From NCBI RefSeq assembly GCF_009870125.1, contig NC_046683.1, positions 41,927,869 to 41,991,868 on the forward strand: 64,000 bases of DNA, in the 5' to 3' direction. Position 1 is the stretch's first letter. Each line of letters opens with the position of its first letter. The position numbers and the translations under genes were made by a program. The notes beneath the pieces were generated by a model that was given only the letters and a program-made list of their open reading frames with translations, did no database searches and had not been told where the DNA came from. This DNA is from Drosophila pseudoobscura. Its lineage: Eukaryota > Arthropoda > Insecta > Diptera > Drosophilidae. Shown here one piece after another: positions 11,401-23,510 of the stretch.

Positions 11401-13848
11401 ATGATACCCTGTAGGCCACAGATAGTACACAGGGATTGCGATCGCTTAGATGTGACTGAGGCAAGCGCAAACTTTCGAATGACGGAAGGCGGAGAACTGA
11501 CACTTATATGGCCTAAATTCGTTTAGGAAAGTTGCCAAATCCAAGGCTGATGCTTAGTGCAGGTACAGGATGGAGGTGGTATTGTATATTTATAGGTATA
11601 TTTTCAGAACTGAGCGATATCCTATCCATCCCACAGGAGACACCAGTAGCAGCAGAAGGATTAGAAGGAGTGAAAGGAGACCAAGGAGGAGGTGCTGTTG
11701 TTCTACATCAGCATTAGTCTTTAGGCAGACATTTGCTCATCTCATCAACTCTCTGCTCTCTCTCGCTGTTCTATGTCTGTGTCTGTCTGGCCCCCCTTCT
11801 CACGCGTACATCTCCATAAGGATACCTCCTTTCATTTATTTGTAGTTGTATTTGTATTTGTTTTTGTATTTTTTTCATTAAAGTTGGCATAAAAATCTCG
11901 TTGCTGCGGCAACAAAATTCAGCAGACGACATTCCAGAGACAGAGAGTCGAACAGTTTTTCATTATTTGCCGCACACCCTATTGCCCCTGTTGCCCCTGT
12001 TGCCCCTGTTGCCCCTTCACCCTGTTACTCTGTTACCCTCTGTTGCCCCTCACCCCACACTGATTGGTGCCGGGCAATCGTGCATGAGGAGATACGAGTA
12101 CGACTACGAGTATCTATGGATATATGTATCCACAGATATGTATAAATGGCACGAGTACATGGGATGTATGGTGCATGAAGTATGTGTTTGCTTATATCGT
12201 ATGTGGATAATCAAAGGCAAATATTTAAACGGCAAAACACTCGTTCAAACGAGGATGGGGGAGGGGTGCAAGGGTGGGGGGGGGGAGGGGGTTAAGCACA
12301 CACAACACAAGAATAGCTCCAGCGAAGAACCAACGAACCCTAACAAGTCCCCCAGTGGCAGCCTGCCCCATGCCCCCACCCCGAACCCCTACTCCTGCCA
12401 CTGGCTAGCGCACAGGCAACCGCCATTATCAATCTGCCTTGCCTTTCCCATCGCTTTGAGACGGAGAACACGGTACTGCACGGCACTGCACGGCACTGCA
12501 CGGAGCGGCGCGGCGCGGAGCGGAGGTTTCTGTGGCAACCAGCTTTTGTGCAACAAAAGGGAGGCAGCATCAGCATCAGCAGCAGCAGCTATCTGCTGCA
12601 TTGCATTCGGTTTCAAGTTCAAATTCATTAAAAATGGTTATCCAAGCAGCCCCTTCTGGTGCCTCCCCCTTCTGCCTCTCGGAGTCCTCCTCAATAGAGG
12701 AGGTCCTTATTTATGAGTTTCAATTAAAAATGTTTTTGGCGCACAATGACCTCCTGCTCCCACTCCTCCTTCTGCCTTCCTGCCACTGCCTGTGTCGTCT
12801 GTGGCCAAACATCAATTTCCGCTCAACAGGAATATGGATGTAGGATGTGGGATGACCGTGTAAGCGGAAATTTATTTTTAACATTATGACCAGAATCTGA
12901 ACGCACAAGGCGAGCATGAGGATGAGATTATGACTGCCTCATAATTTGCACACATTAGGATCCTGCTAATGTCAGTTCTGTAGTTTGTCAGGCATGCGGC
13001 AAAGGAAGAAGATCGAGGAAACCACTGCCCAAGTAGCTACACAATCAAACGACGGATGTTGAGACTACTAAGGGATGATGTGGAAAGAGGCAGGGGGATG
13101 GGATGGCACTTTTGGGGAACGAACCGAAATGCAAGGCCCACTGGCCAGTGGATGGGTTCGTTCATCAGAGGAATACTTCTCACAATCGAACAAATGAGCG
13201 AATTCAGATGAATTGAAAGATGAGAAAACACTACCGCATGATAGACGATAAACATGAGATTATGTTTCGAACTCTGAGGAATATTGGAATACGAATACGA
13301 TTATAGCATTGCAATTTCCATCGCCTTCCAGAGTTTGAGTGAAATGCCCCTCATATCTAGATTTTTATCATATTGTAACTCAGTAAACCCTGAGAAATTT
13401 TTATCAAAGCAGCAGGCAGCAGGCATGGAAAAGTCTGTCTGTCTGCCACTTGAAATTCATTTTGTTGAAATTTGTTTAGCTCCCGAAAGGAATGTGATTT
13501 ACAGAGATTTTTGCAGCGAGAGGAATGCAGGAGGGAATCGTGGAGGCAATGAGATCTGCGGCGACGGCCTTCACAGAGCTTCCAGTTTCCAGCCTCCAGA
13601 GGAATCTGCAGGCGGCAAATGCTCTTGTGCCCTGCCACAAAGGAGAATCACACGAATCACAATCAAAGAAAACAATCGATGGATGGTTAATTAAATCAAA
13701 TTTTTAATGATCTTAACCATTTGCTATAAACAAAGTCGATAAAATGTGTCGATTGGTGTTCTGTGCTGGCAATAATCCGTGATTTGTTGTTGTTTCTTAA
13801 TGTGATCCACGATATTCAGAGCCGAGACCAGAGCCCACAGTGTCGAGT
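8429..13848 (+). repeat. Large tandem duplication, copy 2 (L2)
   Basis: This 5.42-kb segment is near-identical to 521-7,380 without the 1.44-kb retrotransposon insertion. The differences are isolated substitutions and small length changes in homopolymers, for example the G run near 12,277 versus 5,807. No host gene is supportable; all longer frames are simple-sequence frames shared with copy 1. Confidence 0.92.
9982..11106 (-). mobile_element. DINE-1 element in L2, uninterrupted
   Basis: This is the intact counterpart of the element at 2,074-4,637, about 1.12 kb, on the minus strand. Its 5' end TATACCC lies at 11,100-11,106, and its 3' hairpin and terminus lie at about 9,982-10,024. It shows the empty site (CAAGAATATATATACTTTAT at about 10,995-11,011) into which the retrotransposon of copy 1 inserted. 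It is non-coding. Confidence 0.86.
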
Positions 13849-14570
13849 GCCGATGCCATCGACAGCAGAGCCTTCAATCTGTAAATGGAAAAGTAGAGGA
13901 TTAATTCAATCCAATTCAAATCCTAATTAGGTCCCGACTCACACCAAGGTAGAGGCTGCTTATAGTTCGCTTCTTGGTTTATCTGCCCAATGAAGCTCTT
14001 GTCCAGGATGCCATCCCCTGTGCTTTCGGCCGGTTCCATCCTGCAATAGTATAGTTGTGCAAAAGCTGACGAGTTCGAGTTCGATTGCGAATGTGTGCTT
14101 GCGGTGTGGTGGTGTGGTGGTGTGGGTGTGGGTGCCTGGAGGTATCTTCCTCTCCTTTCATCCATCTGTGGAAGAGGCCTGTACAGAAACAAGGATCAGC
14201 GGATCCTGTGCCGATGGCATCGACAGCAGAGCCTTCAATCTGTAAATGGAAAAGTAGAGAAGGATTAATTCAATCCAATTCAAATCCTAATTAGGTCCCG
14301 ACTCACACCAAGGTAGAGGCTGCTTATAGTTTGCTTCTTGGTTTATCTGCCCAATGAAGCTCTTGTCCAGGATGCCATCCCCTGTGCTTTCGGCCGGTTC
14401 CATCCTGCAATAGTATAGTTGTGCAAAAGCTGACGAGTTCGAGTTCGATTGCGAATGTGTGCTTGCGGTGTGGTGGTGTGGTGGTGTGGGTGTGGGTGCC
14501 TGGAGGTATCTTCATCTCCTTTCATCCATCTGTGGAACAGGCCTGTACAGAAACAAGGATCAGCGGATCC
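13849..14570 (+). repeat. Array of ~361-bp tandem repeat (array 3, two units)
   Basis: There are two full 361-bp units, 13,849-14,209 and 14,210-14,570. They join L2 on the left and the truncated third large copy on the right. The junction words (GCCGATG at the start, GGATCCTGT at the end) are the same as in arrays 1 and 2. Confidence 0.92.
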
Positions 14571-14925
14571 TGTATCCTACAGGGGAGGCAGGAGAAAACC
14601 GAAAGATTAAAATCGTTGAAGAGCCTCGGCTGAGTTTTTTATTTTTCCGCGTACTTATTTTGAGAATCATTTTTAGTGTAATTTAGTTTATTTTTGATTG
14701 ATTTTTTTTTTTTTAAGAGACCGGAAATTATTTTTCACTTTTTTTAAATTTGTTTGATTTAATTTTTTTCACTAAACAGAACAGAAAACAGAACACTGGA
14801 AATTTTGATGCTCCCCAGTCCAGGCCTGGGGACCGAATGAATATTTCCCAAAATATTTTCCATACCATATTTTGTCTATGCTTTTGATCGATTTCACAGC
14901 CTACTATATGAACACATATGTATCT
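14571..14925 (+). repeat. Truncated third copy of the large unit (L3)
   Basis: About 350 bp match the first 350 bp of L1 and L2, then similarity stops in the AACACATATGTATCTCAG region. This copy is more diverged than L1 and L2 are from each other: AAGAGACCGG replaces AATAGTCCGG, GACCGAATG replaces GACTGAATG, and ACCATATT replaces ACCAAATT. It may mark the older edge of the duplicated block. Confidence 0.85.
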
Positions 14926-15292
14926 CAGTTGTGAAATCCGGTGCGCATTTTCGGGTTTAGTGTCAGATCGGAGATAGCCTTGCAGATCCTTTCATCTGTG
15001 TACGAGTATGTTTCTAAATTTTGAGGCCTTTGGCTTGGGGATGGGGATGGCTGATTGTTAGTATGGTGTGGTGTGGTGCACCATCTAAGGGAAAACATAC
15101 AATCGCTGCAAACGAGTTTCCATTTGCATTTGCCTTTGTCTTTCCCTCTTCCCTTCTTGCTTCTCCCTTCTCACCATTCCCTTCAATTAAATGCCAACAA
15201 ATTGGAAATTGAAATGCAAATCAAATTAGTTGCAAACAAATGCTAATGGCGCCTCCCCGCCCGCAACCCAATCTTCTTTTTATTTCCGACAG
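14926..15292 (+). other. Non-coding stretch before first visible SH2-adaptor exon
   Basis: No gene is supported here. The stretch ends in a polypyrimidine tract and a strong acceptor, TTTTTATTTCCGACAG (15,277-15,292). It is therefore best read as the 3' part of an intron of the SHB-like gene. Confidence 0.55.
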
Positions 15293-15331
15293 CTGCCATT
15301 CAGTGAAGCCCAACAAGCGACGCAGCAACCT

Positions 15332-15364
<33 letters not shown>

Positions 15365-18066
15365 GCAGCACCGCCCCTACCGCCGCCACCGCTTTGCCCG
15401 GTTCCCTCGGCCACTTTGCCCATTCAGCAGCCGCCAACGGCAGCGGCAGCATCTGCAGCAGCAGCAACCCAGCAGCAGCAGCAGCAGCAGCAGCTGAACA
15501 ACAACAACACGAACATCGGCAACCACTCGGTGCACCAGCAGCAGCAGCAGCACCTCCACAACAACACCACCAACAACAACAACACGTTGCCAGTTGGGGC
15601 ACAACAAGTGCAGCATCAGCAGCTACAGCAGCGTGCAACATTGCAACATCCGCCGCTGCCCAACAGCAACATCAAGCAGGCCTCAGTGAAGCTTATCGAA
15701 GGCTACTCCGATCCGAAGGACACGCGCCACCAGAGCGGCAACGGCCACCACAAGAAGGTGTACCACAAGAAGGCCAAGCGCCGCACGGCCCCGAGCCACA
15801 AGCGCCACCAACAGCAGCAGCAGCAGCAACAGCAGCCGCAGCAGTTGCAACATACATTGCCCACGCCGCGCAGCGCCCAACTGCATCTGCAGCAGCTGCA
15901 GCGGCATTCCACGTACAACAACAACAACGACCAGCAGCACCAGCGGAAGGATAAACGGAACAGCCACTACGATTCGGGTGAGTGTGAGTGTGCCCCCCGA
16001 GGCACGAGGCCCGAGGCTGCGTACCAGCAGAAGGGACAAATTGATGGGGGCGGGGAGGGGGCATTCTTTTAATTATAAGAACAAAATAGCTGTCTGCCCC
16101 ACCCTCGAATAACTTGCGAGTATTCCAAGATACTTGCAACCAAATGAAAAGTTGTCGAGGTTCATTAGGCGCGTAACTAGTTGAGGAGCGGAAAAGCGGA
16201 AAAGTGAAGGAGCAGCAGGAGTAGGAGCACGAGCAGGCCTCGGCCTGAAGGCCAAGGCATAGACATTGGCCTCTTAACAGGCTGGAGGCAGGAGGCAGGA
16301 GGCAGGAGGCAGGTGCCACCTTAAGTGGATGGCAATTAAGTGGAGCCTCAGCCCGAGCCCGAGCCCAAGATGCGGTGCAAGTTTCTCGCCTGCGATGCAG
16401 ACACTTTTGCCGCAGAGGCAGCTTCGATTAGCCAAGCGGAAAATGGAAAATGGCAGGCTCTCCTCTGCTCTGCTCTTTCCTGGGGCCAGAGTCAGACTAA
16501 GTGTCATTCAGGACTTTGCATTAGAATGGAAGGATACTAGGAGAAGGATGGGGGCTGCTTTGGGGTTTAACCAACCGCCAAATAGACTACTGCGGCAGCG
16601 ACGACGTGGCTCAAGGCCACAGTTGCCACAGGGCCGCCATGCCGCAGTGCCGTCTCCGTTGCTCCACGACTTAATTAGAAACTGTCAGCGATGTCAGCAG
16701 TGTGTTAACTTTCTCCCTTTCTTCTCCCCCCGCAGACTCCTCTGCGCCCAAGTCCTCCGACGAGGAGGCGGACATAGACGAGGAGGCCGATCAGCCGCAG
16801 CAGCAACAGCCACAGCCACAGCAGGCTCCATCCCAGGCTGCAGCGCCGGGAACAACTCCTGGAGCGGTGGTTCTCAATTCGCCGGACTCCATATCGGACG
16901 ATCTGGTGCGCCCGCTGCCGCCCCAACTGCAGCGGAGTCCACGAAAGCTGACCGTCGCCCCGGCAGCAGAGTACAGCAAGCGCCAGCCTTCACCCTACTA
17001 CTACTCCGATCTTCTCAAGAGCCGCGACAAGGACAAGGACAGGGACAAGGACAAGGAGGCCAAGCAGAAGTGCCGCCAGTCGACGGCCAGCGAGCCGCCG
17101 CAGCTGAGAGCGGAGCTTCCGTGCCTGGGTGGTTACCGCAAGAGCTCCAGCTTGGATGTGCCCCAGCAGGAGCACGGAGAGGAGCCGCAGCCATCAGGAG
17201 CAGCAGCAGCAGCAGCAGGAGTAGGAGATAGCGACCAGGACAACGACAACAAGGACAACAACGACGACAACAACGACAACAACGAGCAAAGGGAGGTCGA
17301 GGGAGTCCGAGAGGGAGAGGAGCGGACAGAGGACAACGATCATCTCGAGGAGGAAGAGGAGTCCGAGGAGGCACCCGGCGGCGACCAGTCGACGCCCAAG
17401 CGCTACAGCTTCACGGAGGAGGGTGTGCACATCATCCGGTGCGAGACGCCCAGCACCAGCACCTCGGAGGAGTCCGACTGCAGCGAGTGCCTCAAGCGGC
17501 GCGAGTGGCATGCCCGGGCTCTGGCCCTAGTCCGCAAGACCTGCAACGTCCAGCCGCGCCACCACTCCCAGTCCCATCCCGATCCATCGACTGGGAGCGA
17601 GCTCCAGCTGCAGCTGCAACACTGCGACGCCGGCGAGGGGGAACTGCTCAAGTGCTGTCCCCCGCCTCCTGCGAGCGCCAACGCCCCGAATCCCACAGCC
17701 GCGACCCGCGACCCAGCAGAGCCTTCGGCGCCGATGCCACCGCACCGTCTGCTCGGACCAGCAGCCGTGTGCGGAGCCTGTGTAGCCGCCCCCCCAGCCG
17801 GAGCCGGAGGAGGAGCTGGAGGTGGACTGAGCGATGAGCCGGAGGAGGAGCTCGAGGAGTACTTCCGGCCGCGCAGCATCTTCTACGTGCATCCGCATGG
17901 CGTGCACGAGTGCGCCGAGTGCGCCCCGATCCCAATCCCGATCCCGCTGCCCCTGCCGCTGCCACTGGCCCGTCCCGAGAAGCTGCCACTGAGCCTCAGC
18001 GGACACTCAGCCGCGCAGTCCGTCAACACGCTCGATCTCTACGGGGACGACGAGCGCGAGGAGGAG

Positions 18067-18099
<33 letters not shown>

Positions 18100-20745
18100 G
18101 ACGACCCGGACTCGGACATAATGACCAGCCGCAGGCGGCAGATCTACGAGACGGCCTTCGACTGCAAGATAGCCAAGTCGGATGACGACCTGGACGAGGT
18201 GGACCGCATCACCAACCACTCGGTGCTCCTCCAGCTGAGCAACGGCAACGGCAACAGCGAGACCGTCGCGGCGGCTACGGCTGCAGCCTCGGCCGCCAAG
18301 GCCAAGAGCCGCCTCGAGTGCAAGCGAACAAAGAACTCCAAGAACCAGGCCCTCCAGGAGCAGAACAGCGATGGCCATGGCCACGCCCACGTCCAGGTGC
18401 ATCAGGTGCAGGCGGAACTGGGAAATCTGCAGCTCGAGGATCGGGATCACCAGAATCAGAACCAGAGCAGCGACCCAGTGGCGGTGGCGGCGCCGGTAGG
18501 AAGTGGAGCCAGTGCCTCCAGCACGCAGCAGCTGCCGGTGCGGGGCTACACGCCCTCCCCGCCCTCGACGGCGCCACTGCCTATGAAATTTCCCGGAAAG
18601 CAGGAGCGCTACATGAACAGCATCAAAAGCGCCCCCAACCTGCCCGCCGCCAATCCGGCGCATCCGCGACTGCGCGACCTGCGCCTTCCCCTCCAGGGGA
18701 TGCGTCTCCAGCAGCCGCAGCAGCAGCAGCTGTGCGCCTCCAGTAACGACAACAGCCTCACCGACAGCGCCTACGTCAATCCGCCCTCGACCAACTCGAA
18801 CTCCGCCTCGGCCGGGGCCTCGGCCTCCGCTTCAGTGTCCGTCACCGCTTCCGCCTCGGCTGCCGCCCGGCGGCCGCGCTCCTTTGTGCTGGAGTCGGGT
18901 CGAGTCCTGGAACTGCGGCGCAGCGCCCAGCCCCACCCGCAGCAGCAACGCCAGCACCACCACCACCACCATCATCATGCCGCAGGCGTATCGGCCGGAC
19001 GTCGCACCCGCCATGGCCACGGCCACGGCCAGGCGCAGGGCCAGGGGCACAACTACAGCTCCACGGAGTCCATAGCCACCTCGAGCAGCGGGGGCAGCAT
19101 GGAGTCGCTGCGCTCGAGCACCAGCGAGGGCAACCGGAGCACATCAAGCTCGGAGTCGCGCCACTCGAGCTCCCTCAGCTCTCACAGCTCGGAGAGCGGC
19201 AGCTGCAGCTCCAGCGTGGCCTACCCGCTGCGGCCGGCGCCGCTCCTGCTACACTCCAAGCTGCACATCCTCAGTCCCATCTCGGACAAGTCCTCGCAGG
19301 AGCCGGCCTCGGCCAGTGCCTCCGAACAGTCGCAGCAGCCGTCCCAGACCCCGTCGCAGGCCCCAGTCCAGGAGGAGCACGAGGCCCTCGTGGCGGGCAC
19401 CTCCACCTCCACCTCCGCCGGCGCCGGCGCCACCTCCGCTCCGCTTTCGTCCAAGCAGCAGCGCAACCAGCGGGGAGGAGGAGCGGCGCCCAACAAGGCG
19501 CTGCTGCACCTGGCCGACGAGCTGCTCGGCTCCGACAGCGGCATCTCGCTCCACTCGCGGGAGGAGGGCAAGCCGCCGCCGGCCCTGGCCCTGCAGCGCC
19601 TCACGCTGCCCAAGCTGCAGCTCATTGGAGCAGAGCCCACCAGCCAGGGAGCAGGCGGCGTATCCTCGGCAGCAGGAAGCTCGGGCACGGGCACTACTGC
19701 CGGTGGAGGCGGAGGATCTGCATCAGCATCAGGATCGGGCAACGTTGGCATACCGCAGGAGCTGCGCGACCTGCCCTTCGACATGCCAAAGCTGCGGCGC
19801 CGCAAGACGCTGCAGCAGGAGGCGGCCTGCACCTCCGGCAGCGCCACCTCGGTGGACCTCGGCGAGCTGCCCTTCGACATGCCCAAATTGCGGCGGCGCC
19901 TGCGCGCCAACCAGGCGGAGATCAACAACCTGCTGATGCACAGCACCGAGTCCAGTGGCATCTCGCAGGCCTCCTCCAGCCACTCGATGCGGGAGGATCA
20001 GAAGTTGGCCAGCAAGCTGGGTAGGATATAGCCATCGATAACGCATATCATTCTCCCACTCACTCTCACACTGCACACTTTGTACCCCCAGATACAGCCC
20101 TGTTCCGGCAGAACCTTACGCTGAATCTGAACGAGCCGCGGCAGGCCACCAAACAGTTCGGCAGCCTCGACCTGCGGGGCCTCAACAGCACCAAGGAGCT
20201 GAACATGAATCTCTGCCAGGGCTATGTGACGGCCGTGGATCTGATTGATGTCAGCATACCACTGGAGCGGCAGGGGTAAGGGATACAGAGATGCTACTGC
20301 TATCAGTCGAATGAATCTCGATCCTAATCGCGTGAATATTTTGGCATTTCATTGCAGTTGGTACCACGGCGCCATTACGCGCATCGAGGCGGAGACGACG
20401 CTCCGTCCGCTGTCGGAGGGCTCCTTTCTGGTGCGGAACTGCGAGTCCACCAAGCAGGATTACTCCCTCTCTCTCAAGTGAGTGTGTGTGTGGTCCACGA
20501 CCCAATGAGTACTGTGACCCCAAGGCTAATCGTTCTCTATCTCCGTTTGTGCCACCAGGGGAGCCAAGGGCTTCATGCATATGCGGATTCAGCGCAACGA
20601 AACGGGCCAGTACATCCTGGGCCAGTTCAGTCGTCCCTTCGATACAGTGCCGGACATGATCCGTCACTTCTGCCTCAACCGGCTGCCAGTGCGCGGTGCC
20701 GAGCACATGTGTCTGATCGAGCCGGTCATTGCGCAGCTGCTCTAG
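15293..20745 (+). CDS. SHB-family SH2-domain adaptor protein (five 3' exons; 5' end not found)
   Basis: Exons are 15,293-15,977, 16,736-20,020, 20,092-20,275, 20,358-20,477 and 20,559-20,745. All junctions are GT/AG and keep phase, giving 1,486 residues in the window. The C-terminal ~100 residues (about 1,386-1,486) are an SH2 domain: WYHGAI opening, phosphotyrosine-binding Arg in FLVRN, SLSLK, GFMHM, and a GAEHM ending. The closest family is the SHB/SHD/SHE/SHF adaptors, which link phosphotyrosine receptors to downstream signalling. The long N-terminal part is disordered-looking: poly-Gln, poly-Ala, a basic HKKVYHKKAKRR stretch, a DKDKDRDKDK run, a long Asp run near residue 673, His and Ser tracts. 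LPFDMPKLRRR occurs twice, at about residues 1,241 and 1,273. The first visible exon has no in-frame Met, so at least one upstream exon is missing. The family call is firm from the SH2 sequence; the exact ortholog name is not known to me. Confidence 0.87.
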
Positions 20746-22410
20746 AAGGGAGGTCCTCGTGGTCCCAGTGGAGGAGCAGCAGTCATCGCGATGATCATCG
20801 CGGAAGGAAACCAAACAGAATTACATATTAATAGCATATAGAGGATATAAAGGATATAAAACATACGTATGCACTAGTTATATGCGTATATGCGATATGC
20901 GATATGCGATAGTTTTAAACGCAACTTGCAATTCTTTTTCTTCCCATGTTTTTTTTTTGTTTGTTGTTTTTGCATCAAGTCTTTGTATATCGGATAAACG
21001 ATCTACGAAACAGCAAGAAACACCACCCCCTCCCACACCACCCCTCTGACACACAAACACAAACTATTGTAGTTTAGCGTTTAAAGTACGTAGCACATTC
21101 AGACAATACCAGCAAATGACAAAAAAAAACAAAACAAAAAAACAGAACGATATTTATATAGAAGGCATATATACAAGCATGACATGATGATATATACAAC
21201 CATATATAGTATATTCACGTATATATATACATATATATTGATATTGATATTGATATAAAAGAGCACGTGACAACCGTTGCTAGATGTAGTACAGTGCGGA
21301 CACACATACGATACGATACGGTACAGAGAAGAACGAGAACAACATTTTTTTAGATGTGTTTACACAGACAGCAGCAACAGCAGCAGCAGTAGGATAGGAT
21401 AGGACTACTCCTGAAAGAAGGAGTAGCCAAAAGAGAGCAATTCACGTTTAGCTAGAGGTTTATCGTAGATCGTACACAGATCGTACTAAAAATCGATCGA
21501 TACTTAAGCAACTTAAGAAACTTTCTGTAGCACACACTCCACACACCAAACACACTTCTTACACACCCATGCCGAGCAGGAGCAGGAGCAGGAGCCCCCC
21601 TCTGGCTGTATTTAGGTTGCGATTTCCGTGTGGCATGGGGGCACGGATCATCGCTTAGGGCACGATTACTAAGAACTAAGAACAGTTTCCAGTTTCAGCA
21701 AGCAACTATAAAAATTTGTTGATTAATTTTATGTTACGACGAGGAAAAGGAAAACAGAGACGAGTGCGGGAACGAGAACGAATCTTAAATATGTATATCT
21801 ACGAGTAACGAGTAACGAGTAACTTTAGCATGGAGGAGCCATTGTGTCATTTTTTTTTTGTCTTAGCTGTAGGTCAGAGGTAGGGTAGAGTAGAGGAGGA
21901 CTCTCTCGTACGCAGAAGTATGACGCTCAAAGCGCTTTCGGTTGATGGATCGAATCGATGAATGAATGAATGTAGATGGAGAGATGGATAATGGATGATG
22001 GATGATAGATGGACGGGGCAAGGATATAGCAACGCATATGAAAAGTCGGTTTTAAGTGTTAGTTTCTAATTGAGGGGAGTGCAAGTGCAAGTGCAAGTGC
22101 AGGTGCGAACGAAGGGCAAAACTATATATATACATATGTATTATGAAAGCTAACAAATGATATATATACTTACTATTTATATTTCTATATATATACACGA
22201 TATTAAAGAGCAGTCAATGGTTTTTTGGTTCCAGTTCCAAGAGAAGCAAAGTGTCAGTGTCAGTGCCAGTGGCAGTGCCAGGGTCTCTCCCCAGTGTCTG
22301 TCCCAGTGTCAGTGTCAGTGTCAGGATCTAACTAATTATTGTTTCTGGCAGTTTATGTTCTGTACCACCTTTGTACCGCCGAGCATTACGAGTATATTAT
22401 TATATTGTAT

Positions 22411-22418
22411 TGTATATA
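22411..22418 (+). promoter_or_regulatory. Pumilio-type motif TGTATATA in 3' UTR
   Basis: An exact match to the known TGTANATA Pumilio recognition sequence. A second match lies at 22,832-22,839. Their function is inferred only; AT-rich DNA gives such matches by chance. Confidence 0.35.
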
Positions 22419-22831
22419 CGTGTACGAGTATTTGTGCAACAACTGATTTCCAGTCACTTAGTCACTTATCCAGAGCTATATGTTTTCTATATGTGTGCCA
22501 AAGTATTACTTACGCTAGTCCTATGATGTATCTTAATTTCGATATGTTGATTGTTTGTTGCCTAATTTCTAATCCCACGCAATCCGATGCAGTGCAATAT
22601 ACGTTTACCATTAACAAACCTTTTTGACTAATTTGTGACTAGTTTATGATTAGCTCTAAGTTTTCCAAGCGAGTACGAGTACGATATCAAGACCACATTC
22701 CCCATTCCTGCTTGCAAGGCGAGTCGAGGCGAGGCGATAGTTTTCCCCATTTTCCGCACTCCTTTGCACCTGGCCAACGTGTGTATAGTACGTGTCGGTT
22801 AAGAAAGCTGCGTCAATTTGTAAACGGCTTT

Positions 22832-22839
22832 TGTAAATA
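22832..22839 (+). promoter_or_regulatory. Pumilio-type motif TGTAAATA in 3' UTR
   Basis: Second exact TGTANATA match on the sense strand, about 410 nt downstream of the first and inside the proposed 3' UTR. Confidence 0.35.
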
Positions 22840-23487
22840 TACAAGGAATACATACATACATATACATATACACACCAGAAAACACTTGAGAGTACGGCTC
22901 ATGCGTATGCATGCGAGTCAGTACGATTTTATTTGCAATACAACCTTTAAGCGTAAGATTTCAACTTCACATAGTACGAGTAGCAGAGTATACAGATCCA
23001 TCTGTTGCATCGCGAACAGGCAACAGCACCCTATAACAATAGCATACCATTCCAAATCATACCACATCACACCATACTATACCATAGCGATGTATTTGAG
23101 GCTTCCGTAGCATTAAAGAACGAACCAACACCAACCATAGTAGAACCTCAGGGGGAAACGGATATCTGCCATGCTGGGATCCACAGGTTCCCAGAAGACA
23201 GCACCGCACCCCACAGCACACATCCGTTCTTCTCCGATGAGTGTTGATCAAACATTCGTTTCCGTTTCCGTTGTGTATAAATGTACTTAACCGTGTACTC
23301 TAACTATCTCTCTCTTTCTATCTATGGCACCCAAATAGTATCTGATATCTGATTAATTCAAAAAAGTGCAGAGCGAATACATAATTAAACACGATGAACA
23401 GCAACAAATTTAACAAACAGAAACCCTAAAACAAACCAAAACAACAACAAAAACAACAGCAACAAATGAAACAAAGAAAATGTATTT

Positions 23488-23499
23488 AATAAAAATAAA
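23488..23499 (+). promoter_or_regulatory. Tandem polyadenylation signals of the SHB-like gene
   Basis: Two abutting AATAAA hexamers (23,488-23,493 and 23,494-23,499) precede an A-rich stretch at about 23,513-23,522. They are the best candidate end for the plus-strand transcript. Confidence 0.6.
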
Positions 23500-23510
23500 T
23501 ATAAAAATTT

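Larger units (their letters stand above)
20746..23510 (+). other. Probable 3' UTR of the SHB-like gene (~2.75 kb)
   Basis: From the stop codon to the AATAAA pair there is no credible reading frame. The sequence is AT-rich with short tandem repeats (GATATT near 21,240, GTGCAA near 22,080, GTCAGT near 22,250) and T runs. Long AT-rich 3' UTRs are common for Drosophila neural transcripts. The end is inferred from the signals at 23,488-23,499; a shorter isoform is possible. Confidence 0.55.

Noticed and set aside
15230..15292. Start of the SH2-adaptor at 15,230
   Set aside because: The codon at 15,230 is TTG, not ATG, and lies in the intron before a clear acceptor at 15,292.
17194..19961. Many antisense and shifted frames across the SH2-adaptor exon
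   Set aside because: They are shadows of a GC-rich, repeat-rich coding exon whose real frame is fixed by the splice phases and the SH2 domain.
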